NCBI RefSeq assembly: GCF_000526155.1 | Contig: NZ_JAFN01000001.1 | Coordinates: 934,501 to 998,500 of the forward strand | Direction: 5' to 3' | From: Deferrisoma camini S3R1 | GTDB taxonomy: Bacteria > Desulfobacterota > Deferrisomatia > Deferrisomatales > Deferrisomataceae | DNA: 64,000 nt | Part shown: piece by piece, positions 41,214-53,408 of the stretch | Layout of the letters: each line of letters starts with the position of its first letter | Position numbering within the stretch: the first letter of the stretch is position 1 | The notes under the pieces: generated by a model | Seen by the model: the letters and a program-made list of their open reading frames with translations, nothing else | Told to the model about the DNA's origin: nothing | Databases searched by the model: none | Program-made: the position numbers and the translations under genes

Positions 41214-42968
41214 CTACCTCCCGGCCTTGCCGCCGGCCGGGTGGGACCAGGGCCGGAACCCGTTGGTGATGGGAAACCGGCGGTCCTTCCCGAAGGCCCG
41301 GGGCGTGATCTTCACGCCGGGCGGAGCCTGGCGGCGCTTGTACTCGTTGCGGTCCACCATGGCCACCACCTGCCGCACCACCTCGGGCCCGAACTCGGCC
41401 TCCAGCCCCTCCACGGGCCGGTCGTCCTCCACGTACCCCTGCAGGATCGGGTCGAGGAGGTCGTAGGGGGGCAGGGTGTCCGTGTCCTTCTGGCCGGGCC
41501 GGAGCTCGGCGCTGGGCTCCTTGACCAGGATCTCCTCGGGGATCCAGGGGCGCCGGGCCTCGGCGTTTCTCCACCGGGCCAGCCGGTACACCCAGGTCTT
41601 GGTCACGTCCTTCAGCACCGCGAACCCGCCGGCCATGTCCCCGTACAAGGTGCAGTACCCCACCGAGGTCTCGCTCTTGTTGCCGGTGCTCAGCACCAGC
41701 CACCCGAACTTGTTCGACAGCGCCATGAGCAGGGTGCCCCGGATGCGGGCCTGGATGTTCTCTTCGGCCACGTCGGGGTCCCGGCCCGCGAACGGCTCCG
41801 CCAGGGTCTCGAGGAACCCCTCGTACACCCGGCCGATCGGGATCTCGAGGAACGCGATCCCCAGGTTCTCGGCCAGGGCTCGGCTGTCCTCCACGCTGCC
41901 CCGGCTCGAGTGGGGCGAGGGCATGGTCACGCCGGTGACCCGGTCGGCGCCGAGAGCGTCCACCGCGATCGAGGCGGTCAGGGCCGAGTCGATGCCCCCG
42001 CTCAGCCCCAGCACCACCCTGGAGAACCCGTTCTTCTCCACGTAGTCCCGGCACCCCAGCACCAGGGCCCGGTACACCTCCTCCTCGGGGCCGGGGGGCT
42101 CCACGGTGCGTCGGGGCAGGGGAGGGCCGTCCCGGTGGGCCACGGGCGGCAGGTCCAGGACGCCGGCCAGGGGTACGGCCGGCGTCTCCCTGCGCACGGC
42201 CACCCGGCGGCGGGGGTCCCGGAGCCGCTGGTGGAGCACCTCGGCCGGGTCCAGGTCCACCACCAGGTAGTCCTCCTCGAAGGGGAGCCCCCGGGCGATG
42301 GGCTGGCCCCGGGGGGAGAAGACCAGGGAGTTGCCGTCGAACACCAGCTCGTCCTGGCCCCCCACCAGGTTGCAGAAGGCCAGCACGGCCGCGTTGTCCG
42401 AGGCCCGGGTCGAGAGCATGGTCTCCCGGTACTCCACCTTGCCCGCGTGGTAGGGGGAGGCCGAGATGTTCACCAGGAGCTGGGCGCCCCCGGCCAGGGC
42501 CTGGGTGCGGGCCGGGCCGGCGGGGTACCAGATGTCCTCGCAGATGGTCACCCCGAACACGCATCCGTCCAGCCGGAACACCACCGTGTGGTCGCCCCGC
42601 TGGAAGTACCGGTGCTCGTCGAACACCCCGTAGTTGGGCAGGATGCACTTCTTCACCACGGCCCGGACCTCGCCGTTGTGCAGGACGGCCGCGGCGTTGT
42701 ACAGGTCGTCGTCCCGGTGGACGAACCCCACCACCGCGGTGATGCCCCGGGTGGCCTCGGCCAGGTCCTCGAGGGCCTGGAGGTTCTGGGCGACGAACGA
42801 GGGTTTGAACAGGAGGTCTTCTGCCGGGTAGCCCACCAGGGCCCCCTCGGGGAACACGGCCAGGTCGGCCCCCAGTCGCTTGGCGTGCTCGATGCCGTCG
42901 CGCACCTTCCGGGCGTTGCCGTCGATGTCCCCGACGGTGGCGTTCATCTGGCAAAGGAACAACCGCAT
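41214..42968 (-). CDS. nadE: NadE, glutamine-hydrolysing NAD+ synthetase
   Basis: A 584-residue two-domain enzyme. The N-terminal nitrilase-type glutaminase (about 1-260) has FPEGALVGYPAEDLLFK, a lysine in VKKCILPNYG and the cysteine of FGVTICEDIWYP. The C-terminal synthetase (about 290-560) has the PP-loop LGLSGGIDSALTASIAVDAL, SNKFGWLVLSTGNKSETSVG and the C-terminal EYKRRQAPPGVKITPRAFGK. It makes NAD from deamido-NAD with ammonia channelled from glutamine. Start MRLFLCQMNATVGDIDGN. First gene of a minus-strand run. Confidence 0.97.
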   Translation of the reverse strand: MRLFLCQMNATVGDIDGNARKVRDGIEHAKRLGADLAVFPEGALVGYPAEDLLFKPSFVAQNLQALEDLAEATRGITAVVGFVHRDDDLYNAAAVLHNGEVRAVVKKCILPNYGVFDEHRYFQRGDHTVVFRLDGCVFGVTICEDIWYPAGPARTQALAGGAQLLVNISASPYHAGKVEYRETMLSTRASDNAAVLAFCNLVGGQDELVFDGNSLVFSPRGQPIARGLPFEEDYLVVDLDPAEVLHQRLRDPRRRVAVRRETPAVPLAGVLDLPPVAHRDGPPLPRRTVEPPGPEEEVYRALVLGCRDYVEKNGFSRVVLGLSGGIDSALTASIAVDALGADRVTGVTMPSPHSSRGSVEDSRALAENLGIAFLEIPIGRVYEGFLETLAEPFAGRDPDVAEENIQARIRGTLLMALSNKFGWLVLSTGNKSETSVGYCTLYGDMAGGFAVLKDVTKTWVYRLARWRNAEARRPWIPEEILVKEPSAELRPGQKDTDTLPPYDLLDPILQGYVEDDRPVEGLEAEFGPEVVRQVVAMVDRNEYKRRQAPPGVKITPRAFGKDRRFPITNGFRPWSHPAGGKAGR

Positions 42969-43156
42969 CGGACCGACCCTTTCCGCCCCGCGTGGGGGGT
43001 GGCTCGAGGAGAACGGCTAACAGTACGAAAAACCGCCGGTCGGATGCAACAACCCCCCAGCCGAAGCCGGCCGGGTCGTCTTTTCGCGGGGCGGAGGAGT
43101 GGGGTAGGGTAGGGGGCCGTCGGAGCGAACGGCCGCGACACGAGGAACAAAGGAGC

Positions 43157-44638
43157 ATGGCGGTGGCGACAACGGGCTGGTTCTTCCTGCGGACCCTTTC
43201 TGCCGAAGACGGATCGGATGGCTGCCCCGGTCCCCCCCGGGCCCTCCGGGGGGCCTCGGCCCTCGGAAGGGGGCGGCCCGCCCGGATCGGGGTGGTGGCG
43301 ATCCTGGCCGCCGTCCTGACCCTGCTGGCCGGCGGGAACGCCGCGGCCGGCAACCCCCGCGAGACGCCGGTGGTGCGGGCGGTGCGCAAGGCCAGCCCGG
43401 CGGTGGTGAACATCTCCACCGAGATCGTGAGCCGCGAGAGCCCGTTCGTGGGCCTGAACCCCTTCTTCGAGGAGTTCTTCCGCGACTTCTTCGGCGAGCT
43501 GCCCGAGACCGCCCGCCGGGCCCGCAGCCTCGGCTCGGGGGTGATCATCCGGCCGGACGGCACCATCCTGACCAACGAGCACGTGATCGCCAACGCCACC
43601 CGCATCACCGTGACCCGGGTCAACGGCGAGACGTACGAGGCCGAGCTGGTGGGGGCCGACGGCCAGACGGACCTGGCGGTGCTGCGGGTGAAGGCCGAGG
43701 GGAAGCTGCCTTACCTGGAGATGGGCACCTCGGGCGACCTGATGATCGGCGAGACCGTGATCGCCATCGGCAACCCCTTCGGCCTGTCCCACACCGTGAC
43801 CACCGGGGTGGTCAGCGCCGTGAACCGCACGATCCGGGGCGACAACGACCGGGTGTACACCGACTTCATCCAGACCGACGCCTCGATCAACCCGGGCAAC
43901 TCCGGCGGCCCGCTGCTCAACATCCTGGGCGAGCTGGTGGGCATCAACACGGCCATCTACCAGAAGGCCCAGGGGATCGGGTTCGCGATCCCCATCGACA
44001 AGGCCCGGCGCATCGTGGAGAGCCTGCTGACCTACGGCACGGTGCACCGGGCGTGGCTGGGCATCCACGTCCAGGACCTGAACCCGGACCTGGCCCGGTA
44101 CTTCGGCGTGAAAAAGGGCGTGGTGATCACCCGGGTGTTCGAGGACAGCCCGGCGGCCCAGGCCGGCCTGGAGCGGGGCGACGTGATCGTGGCCATGGGC
44201 GGCCGGCCGGTGGAGGACCGGGAGACGTTCTTCCAGCGCTTGGCGGGGTACACGGCGGGCAACCGGATCCGGCTCCGGGTGCTCCGGCGGGGCAAGGAAG
44301 AGGAGCACACCGTCGCCACTCGCGAGATCCCGGACGAATACGTGGAGTACCTGGCCAAGGAGTGGCTGGGCCTGGAGGTGACCCCCAACTCCCGCGCCCT
44401 GGCCAGGAAGTACGGCCTGTTCACCGATCGGGGAATGGTGATCGTGCGGGTGACGCCCCGCTCGGCTGCGGCGCGGGCCGGCATCGAGCCGGGCGATGTG
44501 CTGCGCCAGGTCAACGACCAGCGGGTGGACAGCGCGTCCTCGTTCCGGGAGGCCGTGCTGGCGGCCAGCCAGAGGGAGACCGTGGTGCTGGTCGTCCAGC
44601 GGGGCCGGGTCGCCTACTACGTGACCCTGACTCCGTGA
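43157..44638 (+). CDS. HtrA/Deg-family periplasmic serine protease
   Basis: About 493 residues. After a 50-residue N-terminal extension comes a signal or anchor helix (IGVVAILAAVLTLLAGGNAA). The trypsin-like domain has the triad in LTNEHVIANATRITV (His), TDLAVLRVKAEG (Asp) and INPGNSGGPLLNILGE (Ser). Two PDZ domains follow (RAWLGIHVQDLNPDLARYFG; GMVIVRVTPRSAAARAGIEP). Members degrade misfolded envelope proteins. GGAG is only one base from the ATG at 43,157, so the in-frame GTG at 43,163, seven bases from GGAG, may be the true start. Divergent from nadE; convergent with the superoxide reductase gene. Confidence 0.93.
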   Translation: MAVATTGWFFLRTLSAEDGSDGCPGPPRALRGASALGRGRPARIGVVAILAAVLTLLAGGNAAAGNPRETPVVRAVRKASPAVVNISTEIVSRESPFVGLNPFFEEFFRDFFGELPETARRARSLGSGVIIRPDGTILTNEHVIANATRITVTRVNGETYEAELVGADGQTDLAVLRVKAEGKLPYLEMGTSGDLMIGETVIAIGNPFGLSHTVTTGVVSAVNRTIRGDNDRVYTDFIQTDASINPGNSGGPLLNILGELVGINTAIYQKAQGIGFAIPIDKARRIVESLLTYGTVHRAWLGIHVQDLNPDLARYFGVKKGVVITRVFEDSPAAQAGLERGDVIVAMGGRPVEDRETFFQRLAGYTAGNRIRLRVLRRGKEEEHTVATREIPDEYVEYLAKEWLGLEVTPNSRALARKYGLFTDRGMVIVRVTPRSAAARAGIEPGDVLRQVNDQRVDSASSFREAVLAASQRETVVLVVQRGRVAYYVTLTP

Positions 44639-44647
44639 ACCGGCAAA

Positions 44648-44685
44648 GCCGCGGCCGGGGCAGGTGTGCGTCGCCCCGGCCGCGG
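44648..44685. terminator. Hairpin between htrA and the superoxide reductase gene
   Basis: A 13-bp GC-rich stem (44649-44661 with 44673-44685) in the gap of convergent genes; no long T-run on either side. Confidence 0.7.
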
Positions 44686-44695
44686 GAAGTCGGGA

Positions 44696-45091
44696 TCAGC
44701 CGACCCGGACGTCCTTGGCGCTCTCCCACAACCCGTGGATGTTGCAGTAGCTGGTGGCGATCAGCCTGCCCGAGGTTTTGAGCTTCAGGAACGCGCTCGC
44801 CTGGTGGTGGGTGTAGGCCGGGCCGGCGTTTGCGCCCTCGGCCGACTCCCCGTGGGCCGTGAACTCCAGGTTCGCCACCTCGAACGGGGCCTTCCCCCCC
44901 TCGGGCAGGAAGTAGAGCCGGATCCACCGGATATGGTGCTCGGTGGTGTTCGGGTGGGCGATCTCCTTGCCCACGCACACCTTGACCTCGAAGGCCTCGT
45001 CGGCCGCCACCGTGTCGGGGCACTCGATCACGGGCACGTGCTTCTCGGCCTTCCAGTCGGCTTGCTTGTACAGGTCTCCGATCGCGCTCAT
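44696..45091 (-). CDS. Superoxide reductase (desulfoferrodoxin/neelaredoxin type)
   Basis: A 131-residue cytosolic non-haem iron enzyme that reduces superoxide to peroxide without forming oxygen. EKHVPVIECPD and NTTEHHIRWIRLYFLPEG provide the equatorial histidines, and SYCNIHGLWES the axial Cys and the last His of the Fe(His)4Cys centre. The desulforedoxin-type Cys4 N-terminal domain is absent, so this is the one-iron (class II) form. Typical of anaerobes. A promoter-like pair lies upstream and the comEA-like gene diverges. Confidence 0.93.
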   Translation of the reverse strand: MSAIGDLYKQADWKAEKHVPVIECPDTVAADEAFEVKVCVGKEIAHPNTTEHHIRWIRLYFLPEGGKAPFEVANLEFTAHGESAEGANAGPAYTHHQASAFLKLKTSGRLIATSYCNIHGLWESAKDVRVG

Positions 45092-45155
45092 GGTCTTTCC
45101 TCCTGATCGAATGGGTGGGTGGAACAACGGGCCCCCCAAGGGGCGGCGCGGCCAT

Positions 45156-45183
45156 AAGATATCACCCGGACCGCCGGTGTCCA
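45156..45183 (-). promoter_or_regulatory. Putative promoter of the superoxide reductase gene
   Basis: On the minus strand TGGACA (45183-45178) and TATCTT (45161-45156) are 16 bases apart, about 60 bases before the start codon. Confidence 0.4.
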
Positions 45184-45230
45184 GAAAAAAAGATGTAACC
45201 GGTCAGAATTGCCGTACGGGGTTTCCTCCC

Positions 45231-45258
45231 TTGACGGCAGTGGGGCCGGTGCTAGGGT
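45231..45258 (+). promoter_or_regulatory. Putative promoter of the comEA-like gene
   Basis: TTGACG (45231-45236) and TAGGGT (45253-45258) are 16 bases apart; the start codon is 48 bases further on, preceded by AGGAGGAGA. Confidence 0.5.
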
Positions 45259-45305
45259 GGCCGCCGGAGGCGGGCAGGGGAGGCCGATCACCAGGAGGAG
45301 ACGAA

Positions 45306-45611
45306 ATGTCGAGTCGCGCCCTGAGAGCGGCGGTGCTCGGCGTCGCGATTTCGCTCGCCACGGTTCCGGTGGCAGCGACCGCGGCCCAGGAGGCGGGCAC
45401 CCAGCAGGCGGCGACGGAGCGCATCGATCTGAACACGGCGACCGTAGAGCAGTTCATGGGACTCAAGGGAGTGGGCGAGGTCACGGCCCGGGCCATCGTG
45501 GACTACCGGGAGCAGAACGGCCCCTTCCGATCGGTGGACGACCTGATCCGGGTCAGAGGCATCGGCGAGAAGAAGCTCGAAGCGCTGCGCCCGTTTGTCA
45601 AAGTCGAGTAG
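45306..45611 (+). CDS. ComEA-like exported helix-hairpin-helix protein
   Basis: A 101-residue protein with a signal peptide (AAVLGVAISLATVPVAATAA) and two helix-hairpin-helix motifs: IDLNTATVEQFMGLKGVGEV and TARAIVDYRE, then DDLIRVRGIGEKKLEAL. The layout is that of ComEA, which binds DNA non-specifically in the periplasm during natural uptake. No other competence genes are nearby, and similar small proteins occur in non-competent bacteria. AGGAGGAGA precedes the ATG. Confidence 0.88.
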   Translation: MSSRALRAAVLGVAISLATVPVAATAAQEAGTQQAATERIDLNTATVEQFMGLKGVGEVTARAIVDYREQNGPFRSVDDLIRVRGIGEKKLEALRPFVKVE

Positions 45612-45641
45612 CCCCCCGAAACCACCCTCCCCGCCCCTCCC

Positions 45642-45666
45642 GGGCCCGGGCGATCCCCGGGCCCGT
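45642..45666 (+). terminator. GC hairpin downstream of the comEA-like gene
   Basis: CGGGCCCGGG and CCCGGGCCCG form a 10-bp stem with a short loop, followed by TTCTCC. Weak T-run. Confidence 0.55.
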
Positions 45667-45818
45667 TCTCCGTCGTGGGGCCCTGAGCCCACCGGAGAGC
45701 CCGGTGCCCCACCGGAAGCCCGGCCCAGCCGAACATCCCCCTTGAAACCGGCAGAAGAACCGTGCTTCTCTTGTCACCCCGCCGCCCAAGCGTCCCAACG
45801 TCCCAACGTGCCCCTGCC

Positions 45819-46202
45819 ATGCCCCGGTTCGTCGTCCACGAGCACCACGCCCGCCGCCTCCACTGGGACCTGCGCCTGGAGCACGAGGGGGTGCTGGTGA
45901 GCTTCGCCGTGCCCAAGGGCGTGCCCCTGCGGCCGGGCGAGCGGAGGCTCGCGGTGCGCACCCCGGATCACGCCCTCGGGTACATCGACTTCGAGGGCGA
46001 GATCCCCGAGGGGCACTACGGGGCCGGAACCGTGGCCATCTGGGACCGGGGAGCCTACGAAACGGTCGAGGGCGGGCCGGGCGGGCACTGGGCCGTTCGG
46101 CTCGGGGGGCAGCGACTCCGGGGGCGCTGGGCCCTCATCCCGTTCCCCAAGGCAGGGGAGGGCGCCCACCTCCTGGTGCGCGCCAGGGAGCCCGAAGCAT
46201 GA
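45819..46202 (+). CDS. Stand-alone LigD-type 3'-phosphoesterase
   Basis: A 127-residue protein that is only the phosphoesterase (PE) domain of bacterial ligase D. FVVHEHHARRLHWDLRLEHE gives the metal-binding His and Asp residues; SFAVPKGVPLRPGERRLAV, DFEGEIPEGHYGAGTVAIWD and GRWALIPFPKAG complete the fold. PE removes 3'-ribonucleotides or 3'-phosphates at DNA ends in non-homologous end joining. No Ku or LigD ligase/polymerase gene is in the window. It lies just upstream of ssrA. Confidence 0.88.
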   Translation: MPRFVVHEHHARRLHWDLRLEHEGVLVSFAVPKGVPLRPGERRLAVRTPDHALGYIDFEGEIPEGHYGAGTVAIWDRGAYETVEGGPGGHWAVRLGGQRLRGRWALIPFPKAGEGAHLLVRAREPEA

Positions 46203-46297
46203 AGCCGAAGCTTGACCCCGACGCCCCCGGGGCCCATACTGAACGCGCTTCCACCGGTTCCCGCCCCGTCGGGAACCCCCTGATCGCAACGAATCCT

Positions 46298-46659
46298 GGG
46301 GGCGATCTGGGTTCGACGGGGACACTGAAGCCGGATGCTGCGTGCCGAGGTCGCCGGTTGGCCTCGTAAAACAACCGGCAAACACACAACTGCCGACAAC
46401 TACGAGTTGGCCCTCGCGGCCTAAGTAGGCCGCGACGCCCGCCCCGCCCCGCCTGCTGGACGGAAGCGGGTGTCAGCGAAGCAGGCTAGTTCCGGCGCTT
46501 TGCCCCTTGGCGCCGGGGCGAAACCTTAACAGGGGCTCGCGGTCCCGGAATCCTGTCCGTGGGAGCCCGTGGCCGCTAAACCCAGAACACGGACTACGCA
46601 CGTAGAGGCTCCGAGCGGATGGTCTTCGGACGCGGGTTCGATTCCCGCCGCCTCCACCA
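46298..46659 (+). ncRNA. ssrA: tmRNA (SsrA), tag ADNYELALAA
   Basis: Transfer-messenger RNA that rescues stalled ribosomes with SmpB. The 5' end GGGGGCGATCTGGGTTCGAC and the 3' end GGTTCGATTCCCGCC...GCCTCCACCA form the tRNA-like domain with an encoded CCA. The tag frame runs GCC (46,392) to TAA (46,424) and reads ADNYELALAA, the usual hydrophobic degradation tag ending ALAA. Pseudoknot-rich G+C segments fill 46,440-46,560. Its 3' side abuts a sequence repeated at 63,880-63,990, so ssrA appears to be an integration site. Confidence 0.97.
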
Positions 46660-46763
46660 GTTCCAGAAGAGGGCCCGCCCCGGCAACGACCCGGGGCGGG
46701 CCTTCGTGTTTCTCGGACCTAACGTCCCGACCCCGGACAGGATCTGACCGCTTTCCGTGGTAC
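46646..46763 (+). repeat. Left copy of the tmRNA-flanking direct repeat (putative attL)
   Basis: From the CCA end of ssrA (CACCAGTTCCAGAAGAGG) through the terminator hairpin (12-bp stem 46,672-46,683 with 46,691-46,702) to CCCGACCCCGGACAGGATC and TGACCG, this segment matches 63,877-63,993 at a constant offset of 17,230 bases (one-base shift at the CCA side). Confidence 0.8.
46672..46712 (+). terminator. Terminator of ssrA
   Basis: Stem GGCCCGCCCCGG / CCGGGGCGGGCC with a seven-base loop, followed by TTCGTGTTTCT. Confidence 0.85.
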
Positions 46764-46852
46764 CCTCAGCGGGCTTCGGAGGCTCCGGCGTTGCCTCGCC
46801 AGCCCCGGGTGGGCTACCATCCCGAACCGTTGTTTCCACGGAGGGGGATCGT

Positions 46853-46894
46853 ATGAACACGGTCGGCACCGTGACACTCGAAACGGCCACCTAG
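46853..46894 (+). CDS. 13-codon leader-like ORF running into a hairpin
   Basis: ATG at 46,853 with a strong ribosome site (GGAGGGGG, 46,840-46,847) encodes MNTVGTVTLETAT, stopping at TAG inside the 5' arm region of the next hairpin. Five of 13 residues are threonine. It could be a leader peptide, or the stump of a gene cut by island insertion. No comparative evidence is available. Confidence 0.35.
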   Translation: MNTVGTVTLETAT

Positions 46895-46931
46895 GGCGAA
46901 GAGACCGAACTTCGCCGGGGTGGCCGTTTTT
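46881..46931 (+). terminator. Nested hairpin with T-run
   Basis: Outer stem AAACGGCCACC / GGTGGCCGTTT (46,881-46,891 with 46,919-46,929) and inner stem GGCGAA / TTCGCC (46,895-46,900 with 46,911-46,916), followed by T residues. Then 46,932-47,137 is a less GC-rich stretch with no gene that I can support. Confidence 0.75.
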
Positions 46932-47137
46932 GATGGGATTGGAGCAGGGAAAATGTGCGAGAGGTTCTTGATTGGCTCGCGAGGACTTCGAGGAGGGGGG
47001 CACGAGGCACGAGGAACTCCGCCACGACGCCGTTTTCAGGGGCATTTCCCGGATGTTGACGATGTTCGGTCAGGATCAAACTCGAGCCCAACGCTGACCA
47101 AAGAGCGATTCTGTTCTCCTCGTCCGGGGTCTTACGG

Positions 47138-50041
47138 ATGCAGCACCAACTGACGATCACGCCTCACCAAGCCGCATACTTCGCTCACGATCTTACCCGT
47201 CGTGCGGCGGGTGGGCTGGACCGGCTGACCATGTCGCTTTTCGATGCCGCTGTGGATCTGAATCCCCACCAGATCGAGGCGGCTCTCTTCGCGTTGGAGT
47301 CGCCGCTGTCCAAGGGGGTGGTGCTTGCCGACGAGGTAGGGCTCGGTAAGACGATCGAGGCCGGAATCGTCCTCTGCCAACTCTGGGCCGAGCGCAAGCG
47401 GCGGTTGTTGGTGTTATGCCCGGCCTCGCTCCGCAAACAGTGGGCGCTGGAACTCGAAGAGAAACTCCACCTCCCAACGTTCGTTCTCGATGCGCGGTCG
47501 CACCGCGAAGCACTCAGGCAAGGGCGCTCGCCACTGGCGGAAAAGGCTGTCCTCATCCTCTCCTTTCACTACGCCTATCGACTGCGCGAGGAGCTGAAGT
47601 CGATCGCCTGGGATCTCGTCGTCATTGACGAGGCCCACAAGTTGCGCAACGCCTACCGGCCCAGCAACAAAGTGGGCCAAGGGATCCGCTGGGCGACGGA
47701 GAGGTGCCGAAAGCTTCTGCTCACGGCCACACCGCTGCAGAACTCGCTCCTCGAACTCTACGGACTGGCGTCGCTCATCGACGAGCATCTGTTTGGGGAT
47801 GTGAGCTCGTTTCGTGCCCAGTACGCGAGCGCCGGTGCCAACCTGAACGAGCTGCGCGAGCGTCTGCGGAACTTCTGCAAACGCACCCTGCGCAATCATG
47901 TGACGGAGTACATCCGCTACACAGAGCGGAGAGCCATCACCCGCCCGTTCCGCCCCACGGACGAGGAGCACGCTCTCTACGAGGCCGTTTCTGCCTTTCT
48001 GCGGCGCCCAGAGAGCTACGCGCTGCCTGCGCGCCAGCGCCATCTGACGGCGCTCATCCTGCGAAAACTCCTGGCCTCTTCGCCGCTGGCCATAGCGGCA
48101 ACGCTGGAGACGCTGGCCGCACGGCTGGAGACGCTGCGTGACGAGCGCGTGCGCGACGACCCCGAGCTGGCGCAGTCTCTGATCGAGGGCGAGGAAATAG
48201 AGGACGAGCTGCTCGACGAGATCCTCGCCGAGAACGGGAACACCACAGAGGACGCCGGGCACGGACCGGTAGGGATCGACCGGCGCCAGCTCCAGGCCGA
48301 GATCGACGAGCTCAAACGTCTCGCCGCCTGGGCGCGCAGCGTCGGCACGGATACCAAGGCCAGGGCCCTGCTCAAGGCGTTGGAGATCGGCTTCGAACAG
48401 ATGAGCGCTATCGGCGCCCGGCGCAAGGCCCTGGTGTTCACCGAGTCGCGCCGCACCCAGGAATACCTCAGGACCTTTCTGGAGGAGAACGGCTACCGGG
48501 GCCAGGTAGTGCTGTTCAACGGCACCAACAGGGGGCCGGAGGCCACGGCCATCTACGAGCGCTGGCGCGAGCGCAACGCCGGCACGGGCCGCGTCACCGG
48601 ATCGCGCCCGGTGGACATCCGCACGGCGCTCATCGAACACTTCCGCGACGAGGCGACGATCATGATCGCCACCGAGGCCGGCGCCGAGGGGGTAAACCTC
48701 CAGTTCTGCTCCCTGGTGGTCAACTACGACCTGCCTTGGAACCCTCAACGCATCGAGCAGCGCATCGGCCGCTGCCACCGGTACGGGCAGAAGCACGACG
48801 TGGTGGTGATCAATTTCCTGAATGAGCGTAACGAAGCCGACCGGCGGGTGCTCGAGCTCCTGGAGCAGAAGTTCCAGCTCTTCAGCGGTATTTTCGGAGC
48901 CTCGGACGAGGTGCTCGGCACCATCGAGTCGGGGGTTGACTTCGAAAAGCGCATTCTCGCCATCTACCAGGAGTGCCGCACACCCGAAGAGATCGACGTG
49001 GCCTTCGAGCAGCTACAGGCCGAGCTCGACGAGCAGATCCGCACGCGGCTCGACGAGGCGCGCCGGACCCTGTTCGAACACTTCGACGAGGACGTGCACG
49101 AGCGCCTGCGCCTCCGGCTGGCCGACGCCCAGGCCCAGCTCGACCGTGTGGGCAAGCGTTTCTGGGCGCTCACGCGGTACATGCTCGCCGACCGCGCGCG
49201 GTTCGAGGACGCGGCGCTCACCTTCGAACTCCACCGCCCGCCCCGCGAGGACATTCGCCCCGGCCGCTACCATCTGATCTCCAAGACCGCGCAGCGCGAC
49301 GAGGGCGATGTGGGCGACGGGCACGATGCCTTCCTCTACAGGCTCTCGCACCCACTCGGCGAGTACGTCCTCGATGCCGCCAAGGCCCTGCCGACCCCTC
49401 CGGCGACCGTCGTCTTCGACATCACCGGCCATCCGACGCGGGTGCTGGCCGTGGAAGCGCTGCGCGGCCGAAGCGGCTACCTCACCCTCGCCCGACTTGT
49501 GATTGAATCCTACGAGCGCGAGGAGTATCTGCTGTTCTCTGGGTTCGACGACGACGGCCGGGCGCTCGACCAGGAGACCATGGAGAAGCTCTTCGGGTTG
49601 TCTGGCCGCATTGATGGCAATACCCAGATCCCTGCGGCGGTGGAACAACGGCTGGCTGCGGAGATCGAGCGCCACGCCGCCGCCACCCTCAGCCGATCGC
49701 TCGAAGAGAACAACCGCCACTTCCACGAGGCCCGTGAGAAGCTCGAACGCTGGGCCGATGATATGATCCTCGCCGCCGAAAAGGCGCTCAGGGACACGAA
49801 GGAACAGATCAAGGCGCTCCGCCGCGAGGCCCGGCAGGCGACCACGCTCGAAGAGCAGCACGCCATCCAGGAGCGGATGCGCCGGCTTGAGCGGCAACAG
49901 CGCCGCCAGCGCCAGGAGATCTTTCGGGTCGAGGACGAGATCATGGAAAAGCGCGACCGTCTCATCGACCAACTGGAGAAGCGACTGGCGCAGAAGCAGG
50001 AACTCGAACGCCTGTTCACGATCCGGTGGCGGGTTGAGTAG
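47138..50041 (+). CDS. SNF2/RapA-type DNA translocase (helicase) of an R-M/defence operon
   Basis: A 967-residue superfamily 2 ATPase. [13 protein letters not shown] and [20 protein letters not shown] precede the Walker A box [17 protein letters not shown] (about residues 60-75). [13 protein letters not shown] (about 162) and [20 protein letters not shown] follow, and the second RecA domain has [20 protein letters not shown] and [20 protein letters not shown] (about 530-550). Residues about 620-967 are a long charged coiled coil ([20 protein letters not shown]). Such proteins accompany adenine methyltransferases in DISARM-like and type III-like systems, probably moving along DNA or stripping bound proteins. 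The ribosome site before 47,138 is poor. Genes downstream are on the same strand with gaps below 120 bp. Confidence 0.9.
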   Translation: MQHQLTITPHQAAYFAHDLTRRAAGGLDRLTMSLFDAAVDLNPHQIEAALFALESPLSKGVVLADEVGLGKTIEAGIVLCQLWAERKRRLLVLCPASLRKQWALELEEKLHLPTFVLDARSHREALRQGRSPLAEKAVLILSFHYAYRLREELKSIAWDLVVIDEAHKLRNAYRPSNKVGQGIRWATERCRKLLLTATPLQNSLLELYGLASLIDEHLFGDVSSFRAQYASAGANLNELRERLRNFCKRTLRNHVTEYIRYTERRAITRPFRPTDEEHALYEAVSAFLRRPESYALPARQRHLTALILRKLLASSPLAIAATLETLAARLETLRDERVRDDPELAQSLIEGEEIEDELLDEILAENGNTTEDAGHGPVGIDRRQLQAEIDELKRLAAWARSVGTDTKARALLKALEIGFEQMSAIGARRKALVFTESRRTQEYLRTFLEENGYRGQVVLFNGTNRGPEATAIYERWRERNAGTGRVTGSRPVDIRTALIEHFRDEATIMIATEAGAEGVNLQFCSLVVNYDLPWNPQRIEQRIGRCHRYGQKHDVVVINFLNERNEADRRVLELLEQKFQLFSGIFGASDEVLGTIESGVDFEKRILAIYQECRTPEEIDVAFEQLQAELDEQIRTRLDEARRTLFEHFDEDVHERLRLRLADAQAQLDRVGKRFWALTRYMLADRARFEDAALTFELHRPPREDIRPGRYHLISKTAQRDEGDVGDGHDAFLYRLSHPLGEYVLDAAKALPTPPATVVFDITGHPTRVLAVEALRGRSGYLTLARLVIESYEREEYLLFSGFDDDGRALDQETMEKLFGLSGRIDGNTQIPAAVEQRLAAEIERHAAATLSRSLEENNRHFHEAREKLERWADDMILAAEKALRDTKEQIKALRREARQATTLEEQHAIQERMRRLERQQRRQRQEIFRVEDEIMEKRDRLIDQLEKRLAQKQELERLFTIRWRVE

Positions 50042-50081
50042 GAACCAAGAAGTATCCATTGACCGGGAGGAAGAGACCGGG

Positions 50082-53407
<3,326 letters not shown>

Positions 53408-53408
<1 letters not shown>

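Noticed and set aside
47071-47083. CAGGATCAAACTC is the reverse complement of 13 bases at the start of 16S rRNA (GAGTTTGATCCTG).
   Set aside because: The match does not extend into the neighbouring conserved 16S sequence and no other rRNA sequence is nearby, so chance is the simplest explanation.
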